A DNA stretch of 64,000 bases from Osedax fenrisi (lineage: Eukaryota > Annelida > Polychaeta > Sabellida > Siboglinidae), in assembly GCA_964019155.1 (NCBI GenBank), contig CAXHSG010000214.1, forward strand, positions 248,001 to 312,000, given 5' to 3'. Of this stretch, positions 36,441 to 50,947 are shown piece by piece (positions within the stretch are counted from its first letter, which is position 1; every line of letters begins with the position of its first letter). The position numbers and the translations under genes were made by a program. Under the pieces are notes generated by a model. That model did no database searches and was not told the DNA's origin. It saw nothing but the letters and a program-made list of their open reading frames with translations.

Positions 36441-38440
36441 ATAGCATTAGTTTTAAGTATAACATGGGTGTTAATGATAGCATTAGTTTTAAGTATAACA
36501 TGGGTGTAATGATAGCATTAGTTTTAAGTATAGCATGGGTATTAATGATAGCATTAGTTTTAAGTATAACATGGGTGTTAATGATAGCATTAGTTTTAAG
36601 TATAACATGGGTGTAATGATAGCATTAGTTTTAAGTATAGCATGGGTGTTAATGATAGCATTAGTTTTAAGTATAGCATGGGTGTTAATTATATCATTAG
36701 TTTTAAGTATAGCATGGATGTTAATGATAACATTAGTTTTAAGTATAGCATGGGTGTTAATGATAGCATGGGTGATAAGTATAGCATGGGTGTTAATGAT
36801 AACATTAGTTATAAGTATAGCATGGATATTAATGATAGAATTAGTTTTAACTATATCATGTGTGTTAATGATAGCGTTAGTTTTAAGTATAGCATGGGTG
36901 TAATGATAGCATTAGTTTTAAGTATATCATGGGTGTTAATGATAGCATTAGTTTTAAGTATAGCATGGGTGTTAATTATATTATTAGTTTTAAGTATAGC
37001 ATGGATGTTAATGATAGCATTAGTTTTAAGTATAGCATGGGTGTTAATGATAGCATGGGTGATAAGTATAGCATGGGTGTTAATGATAACATTAGTTATA
37101 AGTATAGCATGGGTGTTAATGATAGCATTAGTTTTAAGTATAGCATGGGTGTAATGATATTATTAGTTTTAAGTATATCATGGGTGTTAATGATAGCATT
37201 AGTTTTAGTTATAGCATCAATTTAATGTTAGCATTAGTTTTAAGTATAACATGGGTGATAAGTATAGCATGGGTGTAATGATATTATTAGTTTTAAGTAT
37301 AGCATGGGTGTTAATGATAGCATTAGTTTTAGTTATAGCATCAATTTAATGTTAGCATTAGTTTTAAGTATAACATGGGTGTTAATTATAGCATTAGTTT
37401 TAAGTATAGCATGGGTGTTAATTATATCATTAGTTTTAAGTATAGCATGGATGTTAATGATAGCATTAGTTTTAAGTATAGCATGGGTGTTAATGATAGC
37501 ATTAGTTTTAGGTATAGCATCAATTTAATGTTAGCATTAGTTTTAAGTATATCATGGATGTTAATGATAGCATTAGTTTTAAGTATAGCATGGATGTTAA
37601 TGATAGCATTATTTTAAGTATAGCATGGGTGTAATGATAGCATTAGTTTTAAGTATAGCATGGGTGTCAATAATAGCATTAGTTTTAAGTATAGCATGGG
37701 GGTTAATGATATCATTAGTTTTAAGTATAGAATGGATGCTAATGATAGCATTAGTTTTAAGTATAGAATGGATTTTAATGATAGCATTAATTTTAAATAT
37801 AGCATGGATACTAATGATAGTATTAGTTTTAAGTATATCATGGGTGTTAATGATAGCATTAGTTTTAAGTATAACATGGGTGTTAATGATAGCATTAGTT
37901 TTAAGTATAACATGGGTGTAATGATAGCATTAGTTTTAAGTATAGCATGGGTATTAATGATAGCATTAGTTTTAAGTATAACATGGGTGTTAATGATAGC
38001 ATTAGTTTTAAGTATAACATGGGTGTAATGATAGCATTAGTTTTAAGTATAGCATGGGTGTTAATGATAGCATTAGTTTTAAGTATAGCATGGGTGTTAA
38101 TTATATCATTAGTTTTAAGTATAGCATGGATGTTAATGATAACATTAGTTTTAAGTATAGCATGGGTGTTAATGATAGCATGGGTGATAAGTATAGCATG
38201 GGTGTTAATGATAACATTAGTTATAAGTATAGCATGGATATTAATGATAGAATTAGTTTTAACTATATCATGTGTGTTAATGATAGCGTTAGTTTTAAGT
38301 ATAGCATGGGTGTAATGATAGCATTAGTTTTAAGTATATCATGGGTGTTAATGATAGCATTAGTTTTAAGTATAGCATGGGTGTTAATTATATTATTAGT
38401 TTTAAGTATAGCATGGATGTTAATGATAGCATTAGTTTTA
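36065..38440 (+). repeat. 1,412-bp higher-order repeat, one full and one partial copy
   Basis: Markers at 36,139, 36,202, 36,248, 36,535, 36,642 and 36,929 recur at +1,412. Each copy contains AATGATAGTATTAG, a run of units ending in TATAACATGGG, the half-unit pair, and the GATAGCGTTAG variant with a CpG (about 36,872 and 38,284). The second copy stops matching near 38,440. There the sequence switches to the 29.75-kb series at a TATAGAATGGGTGTAATG unit. Confidence 0.85.
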
Positions 38441-41250
38441 AGTATAGAATGGGTGTAATGATAGCATTAGTTTTAAGTATAGCATGGGTGTTAATGATAG
38501 CATTAGTTTTAGGTATAGCATCAATTTAATGATAGCATTAGTTTAAGTATAGCATGGATGTTAATGATAGCATTAGTTTTAAGTAGTGCATGGATGTTAA
38601 TGCTAGCATTAGTTTTAAGTATAGCATGGGTGTAATGATAGCATTAGTTTTAAGTATAGCATGGTTGATAATGATAGCATTAGTTTTAAGTATAGCATGG
38701 GTGTTAATGATAGTATAGGTTTTAAGTATAGTATGGGTATTAATGATAGCATTAGTTTTAAGTATAGCATGGATGCTAATGATAGCATTAGTTTTAAGTA
38801 TAGAATGGATTTTAATGCTAGCATTAATTTTAAGTATAGCATGGATACTAATGATAGCATTAGTTTTAAGTATAGCATGGATGTTAATGATAGCATTAGT
38901 TTTAAGTATAGCATGGGTGTAATGATAGCATTAGTTTTAAGTATAGCATGGGTGTCAATAATAGCATGTGTTTTAAGTATAGCATGGGGGTTAATGATAT
39001 CATTAGTTTTAAGTATAGCATGGATGATAATGATAGCATTAGTTTTAAGTATAGAATGGGTTTTAATGATAGCATTAATTTTAAGTATAGCATGGATATT
39101 AATGATAGCATTAGTTTTAACTATATCATGGGTGTTAATGATAGCATTAGTTTTAGTTATAGCATCAATTTAATGTTAGCATTAGTTTTAAGTATAACAT
39201 GGGTTTTAATGATAGCATTAGTTTTAAGTATAGCATGGGTGTTAATTATATCTTTAGTTTTAAGTATAGCATGGGTGTTAAGTATAGCATTAGTTTTAAG
39301 TATAGCATGGGGTTAATGATATCATTAGTTTTAAGTATAGCATGGATGCTAATGATAGCATTATTTTAAGTATAAAAAGGGTGTTAATGTTAGCATTAGT
39401 TTTAAGTATAGCATGGGTGTTAATGATAGCATTAGTTTTAGTTATAGCATCAATTTAATGTTAGCATTAGTTTTAAGTATAGCATGGGTGTTAAGTATAG
39501 CATTAGTTTTAAGTATATCATGGATGTTAATGATAGCATTAGTTTTAGTTATAGCATCAATTTAATGTTAGCATTAGTTTTAAGTATAACATGGGTTTTA
39601 ATGATAGCATTAGTTTTAAGTATAGCATGGGTGTTAATTATATCTTTAGTTTTAAGTATAGCATGGATGTTAATGATAGCATTAGTTTTAAGTATAGCAT
39701 GGGTGTTAAGTATAGCATTAGTTTTAAGTATAGCATGGGGGTTAATGATATCATTAGTTTTAAGTATAGCATGGATGTTAATGATATCATTAGTTTTAAG
39801 TATAGCATGGGTGTAATGATATTATTAGTTTTAAGTATAGCATGGGTGTTAATTATAGCATTAGTTTTAGTTATAGCATCAATTTAATGTTAGCATTAGT
39901 TTTAAGTATAGCATGGGTGTTAAGTATAGCATTAGTTTTAAGTATAGCATGGGGGTTAATGATATCATTAGTTTTAAGTATAGCATGGATGCTAATGATA
40001 GCATTAGTTTTAAGTATAGCATGGATACTAATGATAGCATTTGTTGTAAGTATAGCATGGGTGTTAATGATATCATTAGTTATAAGTATAGTATGGTATT
40101 AATGATAGCATTAGTTTTAAGTATAGCATGGGTGTCAATAATAGCATTAGTTTTAAGTATAGCATGGGGGTTAATGATATCATTAGTTTTAAGTATAGCA
40201 TGGATGCTAATGATAGCATTAGTTTTAAGTATAACATGGGTGTTAATGATATCATTCGTTTTAAGTATAGCATGGGTGTAATGATAGCATTAGTTTTAAG
40301 TATAGCATGGTTGATAATGATAGCATTAGTTTTAAGTATAGCATGGGTATTAATGATAGTATAGGTTTTAAGTATAGTATGGGTATTAATGATAGCATTA
40401 GTTTTAAGTATAGCATGGGTGTTAAAGATTGCATTAGTTTTAAGTATAGCATGGATGTTAATGATAGCATTAGTTTTAAGTATAGCATGGGTGTAATGAT
40501 AGCATTAGTTTTAAGTATAGCATGGGTGTTAATGATAGCATTAGTTTTAAGTATAGCATGGATGCTAATGATAGCTTTCGTTTTAAGTATAGCATGGGTG
40601 TTAATGATAGCATTAGTTTTAAGTAGTGCATGGATGTTAATGCTAGCATTAGTTTAAAGTATAGCATGGGTGTAATGATAGCATTAGTTTTAAGTATAGC
40701 ATGGTTGATAATGATAGCATTAGTTTTAGGTATAGCATGGGTATTAATGATAGTATAGGTTTTAAGTATAGTATGGGTATTAATGATAGCATTAGTTTTA
40801 AGTATAGCATGGGTGTTAAAGATTGCATTAGTTTTAAGTATAGCATGGATGTTAATGATAGCATTAGTTATAAGTATAGCATGGGTGTAATGATAGCATT
40901 AGTTTTAAGTATGGCATGGGTGTTAATGATAGCATTAGTTTTAGGTATAGCATCAATTTAATGTTAGCATTAGTTTTAAGTATAGCATGGGTGTTAATGA
41001 TAGCATTAGTTTTAGTTATAGCATCAATTTAATGTTAGCATTAGTTTTAAGTATAACATGGGTTTTAATGATAGCATTAGTTTTAAGTATAGCATGGGTG
41101 TTAATTATATCTTTAGTTTTAAGTATAGCATGGATGTTAATGATAGCATTAGTTTTAAGTATAGCATGGGTGTTAAGTATAGCATTAGTTTTAGTTATAG
41201 CATCAATTTAATGTTAGCATTAGTTTTAAGTATAACATGGGTGATAAGTA
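38441..41250 (+). repeat. Third, partial copy of the 8-kb block (29.75-32.5 kb part)
   Basis: Markers 38,661, 38,948, 39,484, 39,913, 40,128, 40,307, 40,701 and 41,058 match 29,959 to 32,356 at a constant offset of 8,702. The copy shares private variants with block copy 2, such as TTAATTATAGC at 39,851, and so derives from it and not from copy 1. It ends near 41,190, where TTTTAGTTATAGCATCAATTT appears earlier than in the source. From about 41,250 the 37.1-kb series resumes. Confidence 0.87.
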
Positions 41251-42995
41251 TAGCATGGGTGTAATGATATTATTAGTTTTAAGTATATCATGGGTGTTAA
41301 TGATAGCATTAGTTTTAGTTATAGCATCAATTTAATGTTAGCATTAGTTTTAAGTATAACATGGGTGATAAGTATAGCATGGGTGTAATGATATTATTAG
41401 TTTTAAGTATAGCATGGGTGTTAATGATAGCATTAGTTTTAGTTATAGCATCAATTTAATGTTAGCATTAGTTTTAAGTATAACATGGGTGTTAATTATA
41501 GCATTAGTTTTAAGTATAGCATGGGTGTTAATTATATCATTAGTTTTAAGTATAGCATGGATGTTAATGATAGCATTAGTTTTAAGTATAGCATGGGTGT
41601 TAATGATAGCATTAGTTTTAGGTATAGCATCAATTTAATGTTAGCATTAGTTTTAAGTATATCATGGATGTTAATGATAGCATTAGTTTTAAGTATAGCA
41701 TGGATGTTAATGATAGCATTATTTTAAGTATAGCATGGGTGTAATGATAGCATTAGTTTTAAGTATAGCATGGGTGTCAATAATAGCATTAGTTTTAAGT
41801 ATAGCATGGGGGTTAATGATATCATTAGTTTTAAGTATAGAATGGATGCTAATGATAGCATTAGTTTTAAGTATAGAATGGATTTTAATGATAGCATTAA
41901 TTTTAAATATAGCATGGATACTAATGATAGTATTAGTTTTAAGTATATCATGGGTGTTAATGATAGCATTAGTTTTAAGTATAACATGGGTGTTAATGAT
42001 AGCATTAGTTTTAAGTATAACATGGGTGTAATGATAGCATTAGTTTTAAGTATAGCATGGGTATTAATGATAGCATTAGTTTTAAGTATAACATGGGTGT
42101 TAATGATAGCATTAGTTTTAAGTATAACATGGGTGTAATGATAGCATTAGTTTTAAGTATAGCATGGGTGTTAATGATAGCATTAGTTTTAAGTATAGCA
42201 TGGGTGTTAATTATATCATTAGTTTTAAGTATAGCATGGATGTTAATGATAACATTAGTTTTAAGTATAGCATGGGTGTTAATGATAGCATGGGTGATAA
42301 GTATAGCATGGGTGTTAATGATAACATTAGTTATAAGTATAGCATGGATATTAATGATAGAATTAGTTTTAACTATATCATGTGTGTTAATGATAGCGTT
42401 AGTTTTAAGTATAGCATGGGTGTAATGATAGCATTAGTTTTAAGTATATCATGGGTGTTAATGATAGCATTAGTTTTAAGTATAGCATGGGTGTTAATTA
42501 TATTATTAGTTTTAAGTATAGCATGGATGTTAATGATAGCATTAGTTTTAAGTATAGCATGGGTGTTAATGATAGCATGGGTGATAAGTATAGCATGGGT
42601 GTTAATGATAACATTAGTTATAAGTATAGCATGGGTGTTAATGATAGCATTAGTTTTAAGTATAGCATGGGTGTAATGATATTATTAGTTTTAAGTATAT
42701 CATGGGTGTTAATGATAGCATTAGTTTTAGTTATAGCATCAATTTAATGTTAGCATTAGTTTTAAGTATAACATGGGTGATAAGTATAGCATGGGTGTAA
42801 TGATATTATTAGTTTTAAGTATAGCATGGGTGTTAATGATAGCATTAGTTTTAGTTATAGCATCAATTTAATGTTAGCATTAGTTTTAAGTATAACATGG
42901 GTGTTAATTATAGCATTAGTTTTAAGTATAGCATGGGTGTTAATTATATCATTAGTTTTAAGTATAGCATGGATGTTAATGATAGCATTAGTTTT
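41251..42995 (+). repeat. Further copy of the 1,412-bp repeat series
   Basis: Markers from 41,251 to 42,451 match 37,141-38,341 at an offset of 4,110. Markers 42,164-42,897 match 36,642-37,375 at 5,522. This is the third appearance of the 36.1-37.5 kb series. It diverges near 42,995, where a GTTAAGAATAGC unit appears. Confidence 0.85.
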
Positions 42996-45900
42996 AAGTA
43001 TAGCATGGGTGTTAAGAATAGCATTAGTTTTAAGTATAGCATGGGGGTTAATGATATCATTAGTTTTAAGTATAGCATGGATGCTAATGATAGCATTAGT
43101 TTTAAGTATAACATTGGTGTTAATGATATCATTCGTTTTAAGTATAGCATGGGTGTAATGATAGCATTAGTTTTAAGTATAGCATGGGTGTAATGATATT
43201 ATTAGTTTTAAGTATAGAATGGGTGTTAATGATAGCATTAGTTGTAGTTATAGCATCAATTTAATGTTAACATTAGTTTTAAGTATAACATGGGTGTTAA
43301 GTATAGCATGGGTGTAATGATATTATTAGTTTTAAGTATAGCATGGGTGTTAATGATAGCATTAGGTTTAGTTATAGCATCAATTTAATGTTAGCATTAG
43401 TTTTAAGTATAATATGGGTGTTAATGATAGCATTAGTTTTAAGTATAGCATGGGTGTAATGATAGCATTAGTTTTAAGTATAGCATGGGTGTTAATGATA
43501 GAATTAGTTTTAAGTATAGCATGGATGCTAATGATAGCTTTCGTTTTAAGTATAGCATGGGTGTTAATGATAGCATTAGTTTTAAGTAGTGCATGGATGT
43601 TAATGCTAGCATTAGTTTTAAGTATAGCATGGGTGTAATGATAGCATTAGTTTTAAGTATAGCATGGTTGATAATAATAGCATTAGTTTTAAGTATAGCA
43701 TGGGTGTAATGATAGCATTAGTTTTAAGTATAGCATGGGTATTAATGATAGTATAGGTTTTAAGTATAGTATGGGTATTAATGATAGCATTAGTTTTAAG
43801 TATATCATGGGTGTTAAAGATTGCATTAGTTTTAAGTATAGCATGGATGTTAATGATAGCATTAGTTATAAATATAGCATGGGTGTAATGTTAGCATTAG
43901 TTTTAAGTATAGCATGGGTGTTAATGATAGCATTAGTTTTAGGTATAGCATCAATTTAATGTTAGCATTAGTTTTAAGTATAGCATGGATGTTAATGATA
44001 GCATTAGTTTTAAGTAGTGCATGGATGTTAATGATAGCATTATTTTAAGTATAGCATGGGTGTAATGATAGCATTATTTTTAAGTATAGCATGGGGGTTA
44101 ATGATATCATTAGTTTTAAGTATAACATGGGTGTTAATGATAGCATTAGTTTTAAGTATAACATGGGTGTTAATGATAGCATTAGTTTTAAGTATAACAT
44201 GGGTGTAATGATAGCATTAGTTTTAAGTATAGCATGGGTATTAATGATAGCATTAGTTTTAAGTATAGCATGGGTGTTAATTATATCATTAGTTTTAAGT
44301 ATAGCATGGATGTTAATGATAGCATTAGTTTTAAGTATAGCATGGATGTAATGATAGCATTAGTTTTAAGTATAGCATGGGTGTCAATAATAGCATTAGT
44401 TTTAAGTATAGCATGGGGGTTAATGATATCATTAGTTTTAAGTATAGAATGGATGCTAATGATAGCATTAGTTTTAAGTATAGAATGGATTTTAATGATA
44501 GCATTAATTTTAAGTATAGCATGGATACTAATGATAGCATTAGTTTTAAGTATATCATGGGTGTTAATGATAGCATTAGTTTTAAGTATAACATGGGTGT
44601 TAATGATAGCATAAGTTTTAAGTATAACATGGGTGTAATGATAGCATTAGTTTTAAGTATAGCATGGGTATTAATGATAGCATTAGTTTTAAGTATAGCA
44701 TGGGTGTTAATTATATCATTAGTTTTAAGTATAGCATGGATGTTAATGATAGCATTAGTTTTAAGTATAGCATGGGTGTAATGATAGCATTAGTTTTAAG
44801 TATAGCATGGGTGTCAATAATAGCATTAGTTTTAAGTATAGCATGGGGGTTAATGATATCATTAGTTTTAAGTATAGCATGGATGATAATGATAGCATTA
44901 GTTTTAAGTATAGAATGGGTTTTAATGATAGCATTAATTTTAAGTATAGCATGGATATTAATGATAGCATTAGTTTTAAGTATAACATGGGTGTTAATGA
45001 TAGCATTAGTTTTAAGTATAGCATGGGTGTAATGATAGCATTAGTTTTAAGTATAGCATGGGTGTTAATGATAGCATTAGTTTTAAGTATAGCATAGGTG
45101 TTAATTATATCATTAGTTTTAAGTATAGCATGGATGTTAATGATAGCATTAGTTTTAAGTATAGCATGGGTGTTAATGATAGCATGGGTAATAAGTATAG
45201 CATGGGTGTTAATGATAACATTAGTTTTAGTTATAGCATAATTTAATGTTAGCATTAGTTTTAAGTATAACATGGGTGTTAAGTATAGCATGGGTGTAAT
45301 GATATTATTAGTTTTAAGTATAGCATGGGTGTTAATGATATCATTAGTTTTAGTTATAGCATCAATTTAATGTTAGCATTAGTTTTAAGTATAACATGGG
45401 TGTTAATGATAGAATTAGTTTTAAGTATAGCATGGGTGTTAATTATATCATTAGTTTTAAGTATAGCATGGATGTTAATGATAGCATTAGTTTTAAGTAT
45501 AGCATGGGTGTTAAGTATAGCATTAATTTTAAGTATAACATGGGAGTTAATGATATCATTAGTTTTAAGTATAGCATGGATGCTAATGATAGCATTAGTT
45601 TTAAGTATAGCATGGATACTAATGATAGCATTTGTTGTAAGTATAGCATGGGTGTTAATGATATCATTAGTTATAAGTATAGCATGGATGCTAATGATAG
45701 CATTAGTTTTAAGTATAACATGGGTGTTAATGATAGCATTCGTTTTAAGTATAGCATGGGTGTAATGATAGCATTAGTTTTAAGTATAGCATGGGTGTAA
45801 TGATATTATTAGTTTTAAGTATAGCATGGGTGTTAATGATAGCATTAGTTTTAGTTATAGCATCAATTTAATGTTAACATTAGTTTTAAGTATAACATGG

Positions 45901-46429
45901 GTGTTAAGTATAGCATGGGTGTAATGATATTATTAGTTTTAAGTATAGCATGGGTGTTAATGATAGCATTAGTTTTAGTTATAGCATCAATTTAATGTTA
46001 GCATTAGTTTTAAGTATAACATGGGTGTTAATGATAGCATTAGTTTTAAGTATAGCATGGGTGTAATGATAGCATTAGTTTTAAGTATAGCATGGGTGTT
46101 AATGATAGCATTAGTTTTAAGTATATCATGGGTGTTAATTATATTATTAGTTTTAAGTATAGCATGGATGTTAATGATAGCATTAGTTATAAGTATATCA
46201 TGGGTGTAATGATATTATTAGTTTTAAGTATAGCATGGGTGTTAATGATAGCATTAGTTTTAGTTATAGCATCAAATTAATGTTAACATTAGTTTTAAGT
46301 ATAACATGGATGTTAAGTATAGCATGGGTGTAATGATATTATTAGTTTTAAGTATAGCATGGGTGTTAATGATAGCATTAGTTTTAGTTATAGCATCAAT
46401 TTAATGTTAGCATTAGTTTTAAGTATAAC
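42996..46429 (+). repeat. Mosaic 36-bp array segment
   Basis: This stretch is a patchwork of series seen elsewhere. The part at 43,090-43,620 matches 1,300-1,830 (offset 41,789). The part at 44,377-44,630 resembles 36,248-36,500. The part at 44,807-44,990 resembles the 428-620 series. The part at 45,325-45,667 matches 4,518-4,860 (offset 40,807). It contains an altered boundary unit, TTATAGCATAATTTAATG (about 45,232), lacking the usual CATCAA. No duplication longer than about 1 kb is obvious within it. Confidence 0.75.
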
Positions 46430-49400
46430 ATGGGTGTTAATGATAGCATTAGTTTCAAGTATAGCATGGGTGCAATGATAGCATTAGTTTTAAGTATAGC
46501 ATGGGTGTTAATGATAGCATTAGTTTTAAGTATATCATGGGTATTAATTATATCAATAGTTTTAAGTATAGCATGGATGTTAATGATAGCATTAGTTATA
46601 AGTATATCATGGTTATTAATTATATCAATAGTTTTAAGTATAGCATGGATGTTAATGATAGCATTAGTTATAAGTATAGCATGGGTGTAATGATAGCATT
46701 AGTTTTAAGTATAGAATGGGTGTTAATGATAGCATTAGTTTTAGGTATAGCATCAATTTAATGTTAGCATTAGTTTTAAATATAGCATGGGTGTTAATGA
46801 TAGCATTAGTTTTAGGTATAGCATCAATTTAATGTTAGCATTAGTTTTAAGTATAGCATGGATGTTAATGATAGCATTAGTTTTAAGTAGTGCATGGATG
46901 TTAATGATAGCATTATTTTAAGTATAGCATGGGTGTAATGATAGCATTAGTTTTAAGTATAGCATGGGTGTCAATAATAGCATTAGTTTTAAGTATAGCA
47001 TGGGGGTTAATGATATCATTAGTTTTAAGTATAGCATGGATGCTAATTATAGCATTAGTTTTAAGTATAGAATGGATTTTAATGATAGCATTAATTTTAA
47101 GTATAGCATGGATACTAATGATAGCATTAGTTTTAAGTATATCATGGGTGTTAATGATAGCATTAGTTTTAAGTATAACATGGGTGTTAATGATAGCATT
47201 AGTTTTAAGTATAACATGGGTGTAATGATAGCATTAGTTTTAAGTATAGCATGGGTATTAATGATAGCATTATTTTAAGTATAGCATGGGTGTTAATTAT
47301 ATCATTAGTTTTAAGTATAGCATGGATGTTAATGATAGCATTAGTTTTAAGTATAGCATGGGTGTAATGATAGCATTAGTTTTAAGTATAGCATGGATGT
47401 CAATAATAGCATTAGTTTTAAGTATAGCATGGGGGTTAATGATATCATTAGTTTTAAGTATAGCATGGATGACAATGATAGCATTAGTTTTAAGTATAGA
47501 ATGGGTTTAATGATAGCATTAATTTTAAGTATAGCATGGATATTAATGATAGCATTAGTTTTAACTATATCATGGGTGTTAATGATAGCATTAGTTTTAA
47601 GTATAGCATGGGTGTTAATGATAGCATTAGTTTTAGTTATAGCATCAATTTAATGTTAACATTAGTTTTAAGTATAACATGGGTGTTAAGTATAGCATGG
47701 GTGTAATGATATTATTAGTTTTAAGTATAGCATGGGTGTTAATGATAGCATTAGTTTTAGTTATAGCATCAATTTAATGTTAGCATTAGTTTTAAGTATA
47801 GCATGGGTGTTAATGATAACATTAGTTTTAGGTATAGCATCAATTTAATGTTAGCATTAGTTTTAAATATAGCATGGGTGTTAATGATAGCATTAGTTTT
47901 AGGTATAGCATCAATTTAATGTTAGCATTAGTTTTAAGTATAGCATGGATGTTAATGATAGCATTAGTTTTAAGTAGTGCATGGATGTTAATGATAGCAT
48001 TATTTTAAGTATAGCATGGGTGTAATGATAGCATTAGTTTTAAGTATAGCATGGGTGTCAATAATAGCATTAGTTTTAAGTATAGCATGGGGGTTAATGA
48101 TATCATTAGTTTTAAGTATAGCATGGATGCTAATTATAGCATTAGTTTTAAGTATAGAATGGATTTTAATGATAGCATTAATTTTAATTATAGCATGGAT
48201 ACTAATGATAGCATTAGTTTTAAGTATATCATGGGTGTTAATGATAGCATTAGTTTTAAGTATAACATGGGTGTTAATGATAGCATTAGTTTTAAGTATA
48301 ACATGGGTGTAATGATAGCATTAGTTTTAAGTATAGCATGGGTATTAATGATAGCATTAGTTTTAAGTATAGCATGGGTGTTAATTATATCATTAGTTTT
48401 AAGTATAGCATGGATGTTAATGATATCATTAGTTTTAAGTATAGCATGGGTGTAATGATAGCATTAGTTTTAAGTATAGCATGGGGGTCAATAATAGAAT
48501 TAGTTTTAAGTATAGCATGGGTGTTAATGATATCATTAGTTTTAAGTATAGCATGGATGATAATGATAGCATTAATTTTAAGTATAGCATGGATATTAAT
48601 GATAGCATTAGTTTTAACTATATCATGGGTGTTAATGATAGCATTAGTTTTAAGTATAGCATGGGTGTTAATGATAGCATTAGTTTTAAGTATAGCATGG
48701 GTGTTAATGATAGCATGGGTGATAAGTATATCATGGGTGTTTATGATAACATTAGTTATAAGTATAGCATGGGTGTTAATGATAGCATTAGTTTTAAGTA
48801 TAGCATGGGTGTAATGATATTATTAGTTTTAAGTATAGCATGGGTGTTAATGATAGCATTAGTTTTAGTTATAGCATCAATTTAATGTTAGCATTAATTT
48901 TAAGTATAGCATGGATGTTAATGATAGCATTAGTTTTAAGTATAGCATGGGGGTTAAAGATATCATTAGTTTTAAGTATAGCATGGATGCTAATGATAGC
49001 ATTAGTTTTAAGTATAGAATGGATTTTAATGATAGCATTAATTTTAAGTATAGCATGGATACTAATGATAGCATTTGTTTTAAGTATATCATGGGTGTTA
49101 ATGATAGCATTAGTTTTAAGTATAGCATGTGTGTTAATTATATCATTAGTTTTAAGTATAGCATGGATGTTAATGATAGCATTAGTTTTAAATATAGCAT
49201 GGGTGTTAAGTATAGCATTAGTTTTAAGTATAGCATGGATGCTAATGATAGCATTAGTTTTAAGTATAGCATGGGGGTTAATGATAGCATTAGTTTTAAG
49301 TATAGCATGGGTGTTAATGATAGCATTAGTTTTAAGTATAGCATGGGGGTTAATGATAGCATTAGTTTTAAGTATAGCATGGGTGTTAATTATATCATTA

Positions 49401-50947
49401 GTTGTAAGTATAGCATGGATGTTAATGATAGCATTAGTTTTAAGTATAGCATGGGTGTTAATGATAGCATTAGTTTTAGTTATAGCATCAAATTAATGTT
49501 AACATTAGTTTTAAGTATAACATGGGTGTTAAGTATAGCATGGGTGGAATGATATTATTAGTTTTAAGTATAGCATGGGTGTTAATGATAGCATTAGTTT
49601 TAGTTATAGCATCAATTTAATGTTAGCATTAGTTTTAAGTATAACATGGGTGTTAATGATAGCATTAGTTTCAAGTATAGCATGGGTGCAATGATAGCAT
49701 TAGTTTTAAGTATAGCATGGGTGTTAATGATAGCATTAGTTTTAAGTATATCATGGGTATTAATTATATCAATAGTTTTAAGTATAGCATGGATGTTAAT
49801 GATAGCATTAGTTATAAGTATATCATGGTTATTAATTATATCAATAGTTTTAAGTATAGCATGGATGTTAATGATAGCATTAGTTATAAGTATAGCATGG
49901 GTGTAATGATAGCATTAGTTTTAAGTATAGAATGGGTGTTAATGATAGCATTAGTTTTAGGTATAGCATCAATTTAATGTTAGCATTAGTTTTAAATATA
50001 GCATGGGTGTTAATGATAGCATTAGTTTTAGGTATAGCATCAATTTAATGTTAGCATTAGTTTTAAGTATAGCATGGATGTTAATGATAGCATTAGTTTT
50101 AAGTAGTGCATGGATGTTAATGATAGCATTATTTTAAGTATAGCATGGGTGTAATGATAGCATTAGTTTTAAGTATAGCATGGGTGTCAATAATAGCATT
50201 AGTTTTAAGTATAGCATGGGGGTTAATGATATCATTAGTTTTAAGTATAGCATGGATGCTAATTATAGCATTAGTTTTAAGTATAGAATGGATTTTAATG
50301 ATAGCATTAATTTTAAGTATAGCATGGATACTAATGATAGCATTAGTTTTAAGTATATCATGGGTGTTAATGATAGCATTAGTTTTAAGTATAACATGGG
50401 TGTTAATGATAGCATTAGTTTTAAGTATAACATGGGTGTAATGATAGCATTAGTTTTAAGTATAGCATGGGTATTAATGATAGCATTAGTTTTAAGTATA
50501 GCATGGGTGTTAATTATATCATTAGTTTTAAGTATAACATGGGTGTTAATGATAGCATTAGTTTTAAGTATAGCATGGGTGTAATGATAGCATTAGTTTT
50601 AAGTATAGCATGGGTGTTAATGATAGCATTAGTTTTAAGTATATCATGGGTGTTAATTATATCATTAGTTTTAAGTATAGCATGGATGTTAATGATAGCA
50701 TTAGTTATAAGTATATCATGGGTGTAATGATATTATTAGTTTTAAGTATAGCATGGGTGTTAATGATAGCATTAGTTTTAGTTATAGCATCAAATTAATG
50801 TTAACATTAGTTTTAAGTATAACATGGATGTTAAGTATAGCATGGGTGTAATGATATTATTAGTTTTAAGTATAGCATGGGTGTTAATGATAGCATTAGT
50901 TTTAGTTATAGCATCAATTTAATGTTAGCATTAGTTTTAAGTATAAC
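46430..50947 (+). repeat. 4.5-kb block, copy 1
   Basis: Markers at 46,092-46,501 recur 4,518 bp later. Markers at 47,286-49,138 recur 4,161-4,162 bp later. A distinctive series marked by TTTCAAGTATAGC, GTGCAATGATAGC and ATTATATCAATAG begins at 46,430 and again at 49,646 inside this copy. Two TTATATCAATAG units 72 bp apart occur in each series. The stretch 48.84-49.5 kb has few 35-bp units and so shows open frames above 200 codons made only of 12-residue periods. Confidence 0.8.

Larger units (their letters stand above)
28329..36729 (+). repeat. 8-kb block, copy 2
   Basis: This is the second copy of 20.03-27.70 kb and is 731 bp longer overall. It lacks two of the four inverted insertions and several units near 29.3 kb, but it has one more 945-bp sub-repeat. 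Private changes include TTAATTATAGC at 31,149 and TTACTTATAGC at about 35,564. The left boundary is where AAATAGTGCATGG (28,346) begins to match 20,047. The right boundary is where AATGATAACATTAG replaces AATGATAGCATTAG. Confidence 0.88.

Noticed and set aside
48840..49552. Overlapping + frames above 210 codons, one hydrophobic and resembling a multi-pass membrane protein
   Set aside because: LMIALVLSIAWV periodicity comes directly from the satellite; the overlapping frame NDSISFKYSMGV is equally open, and block copies at 53.0-53.7 kb break the frames differently.
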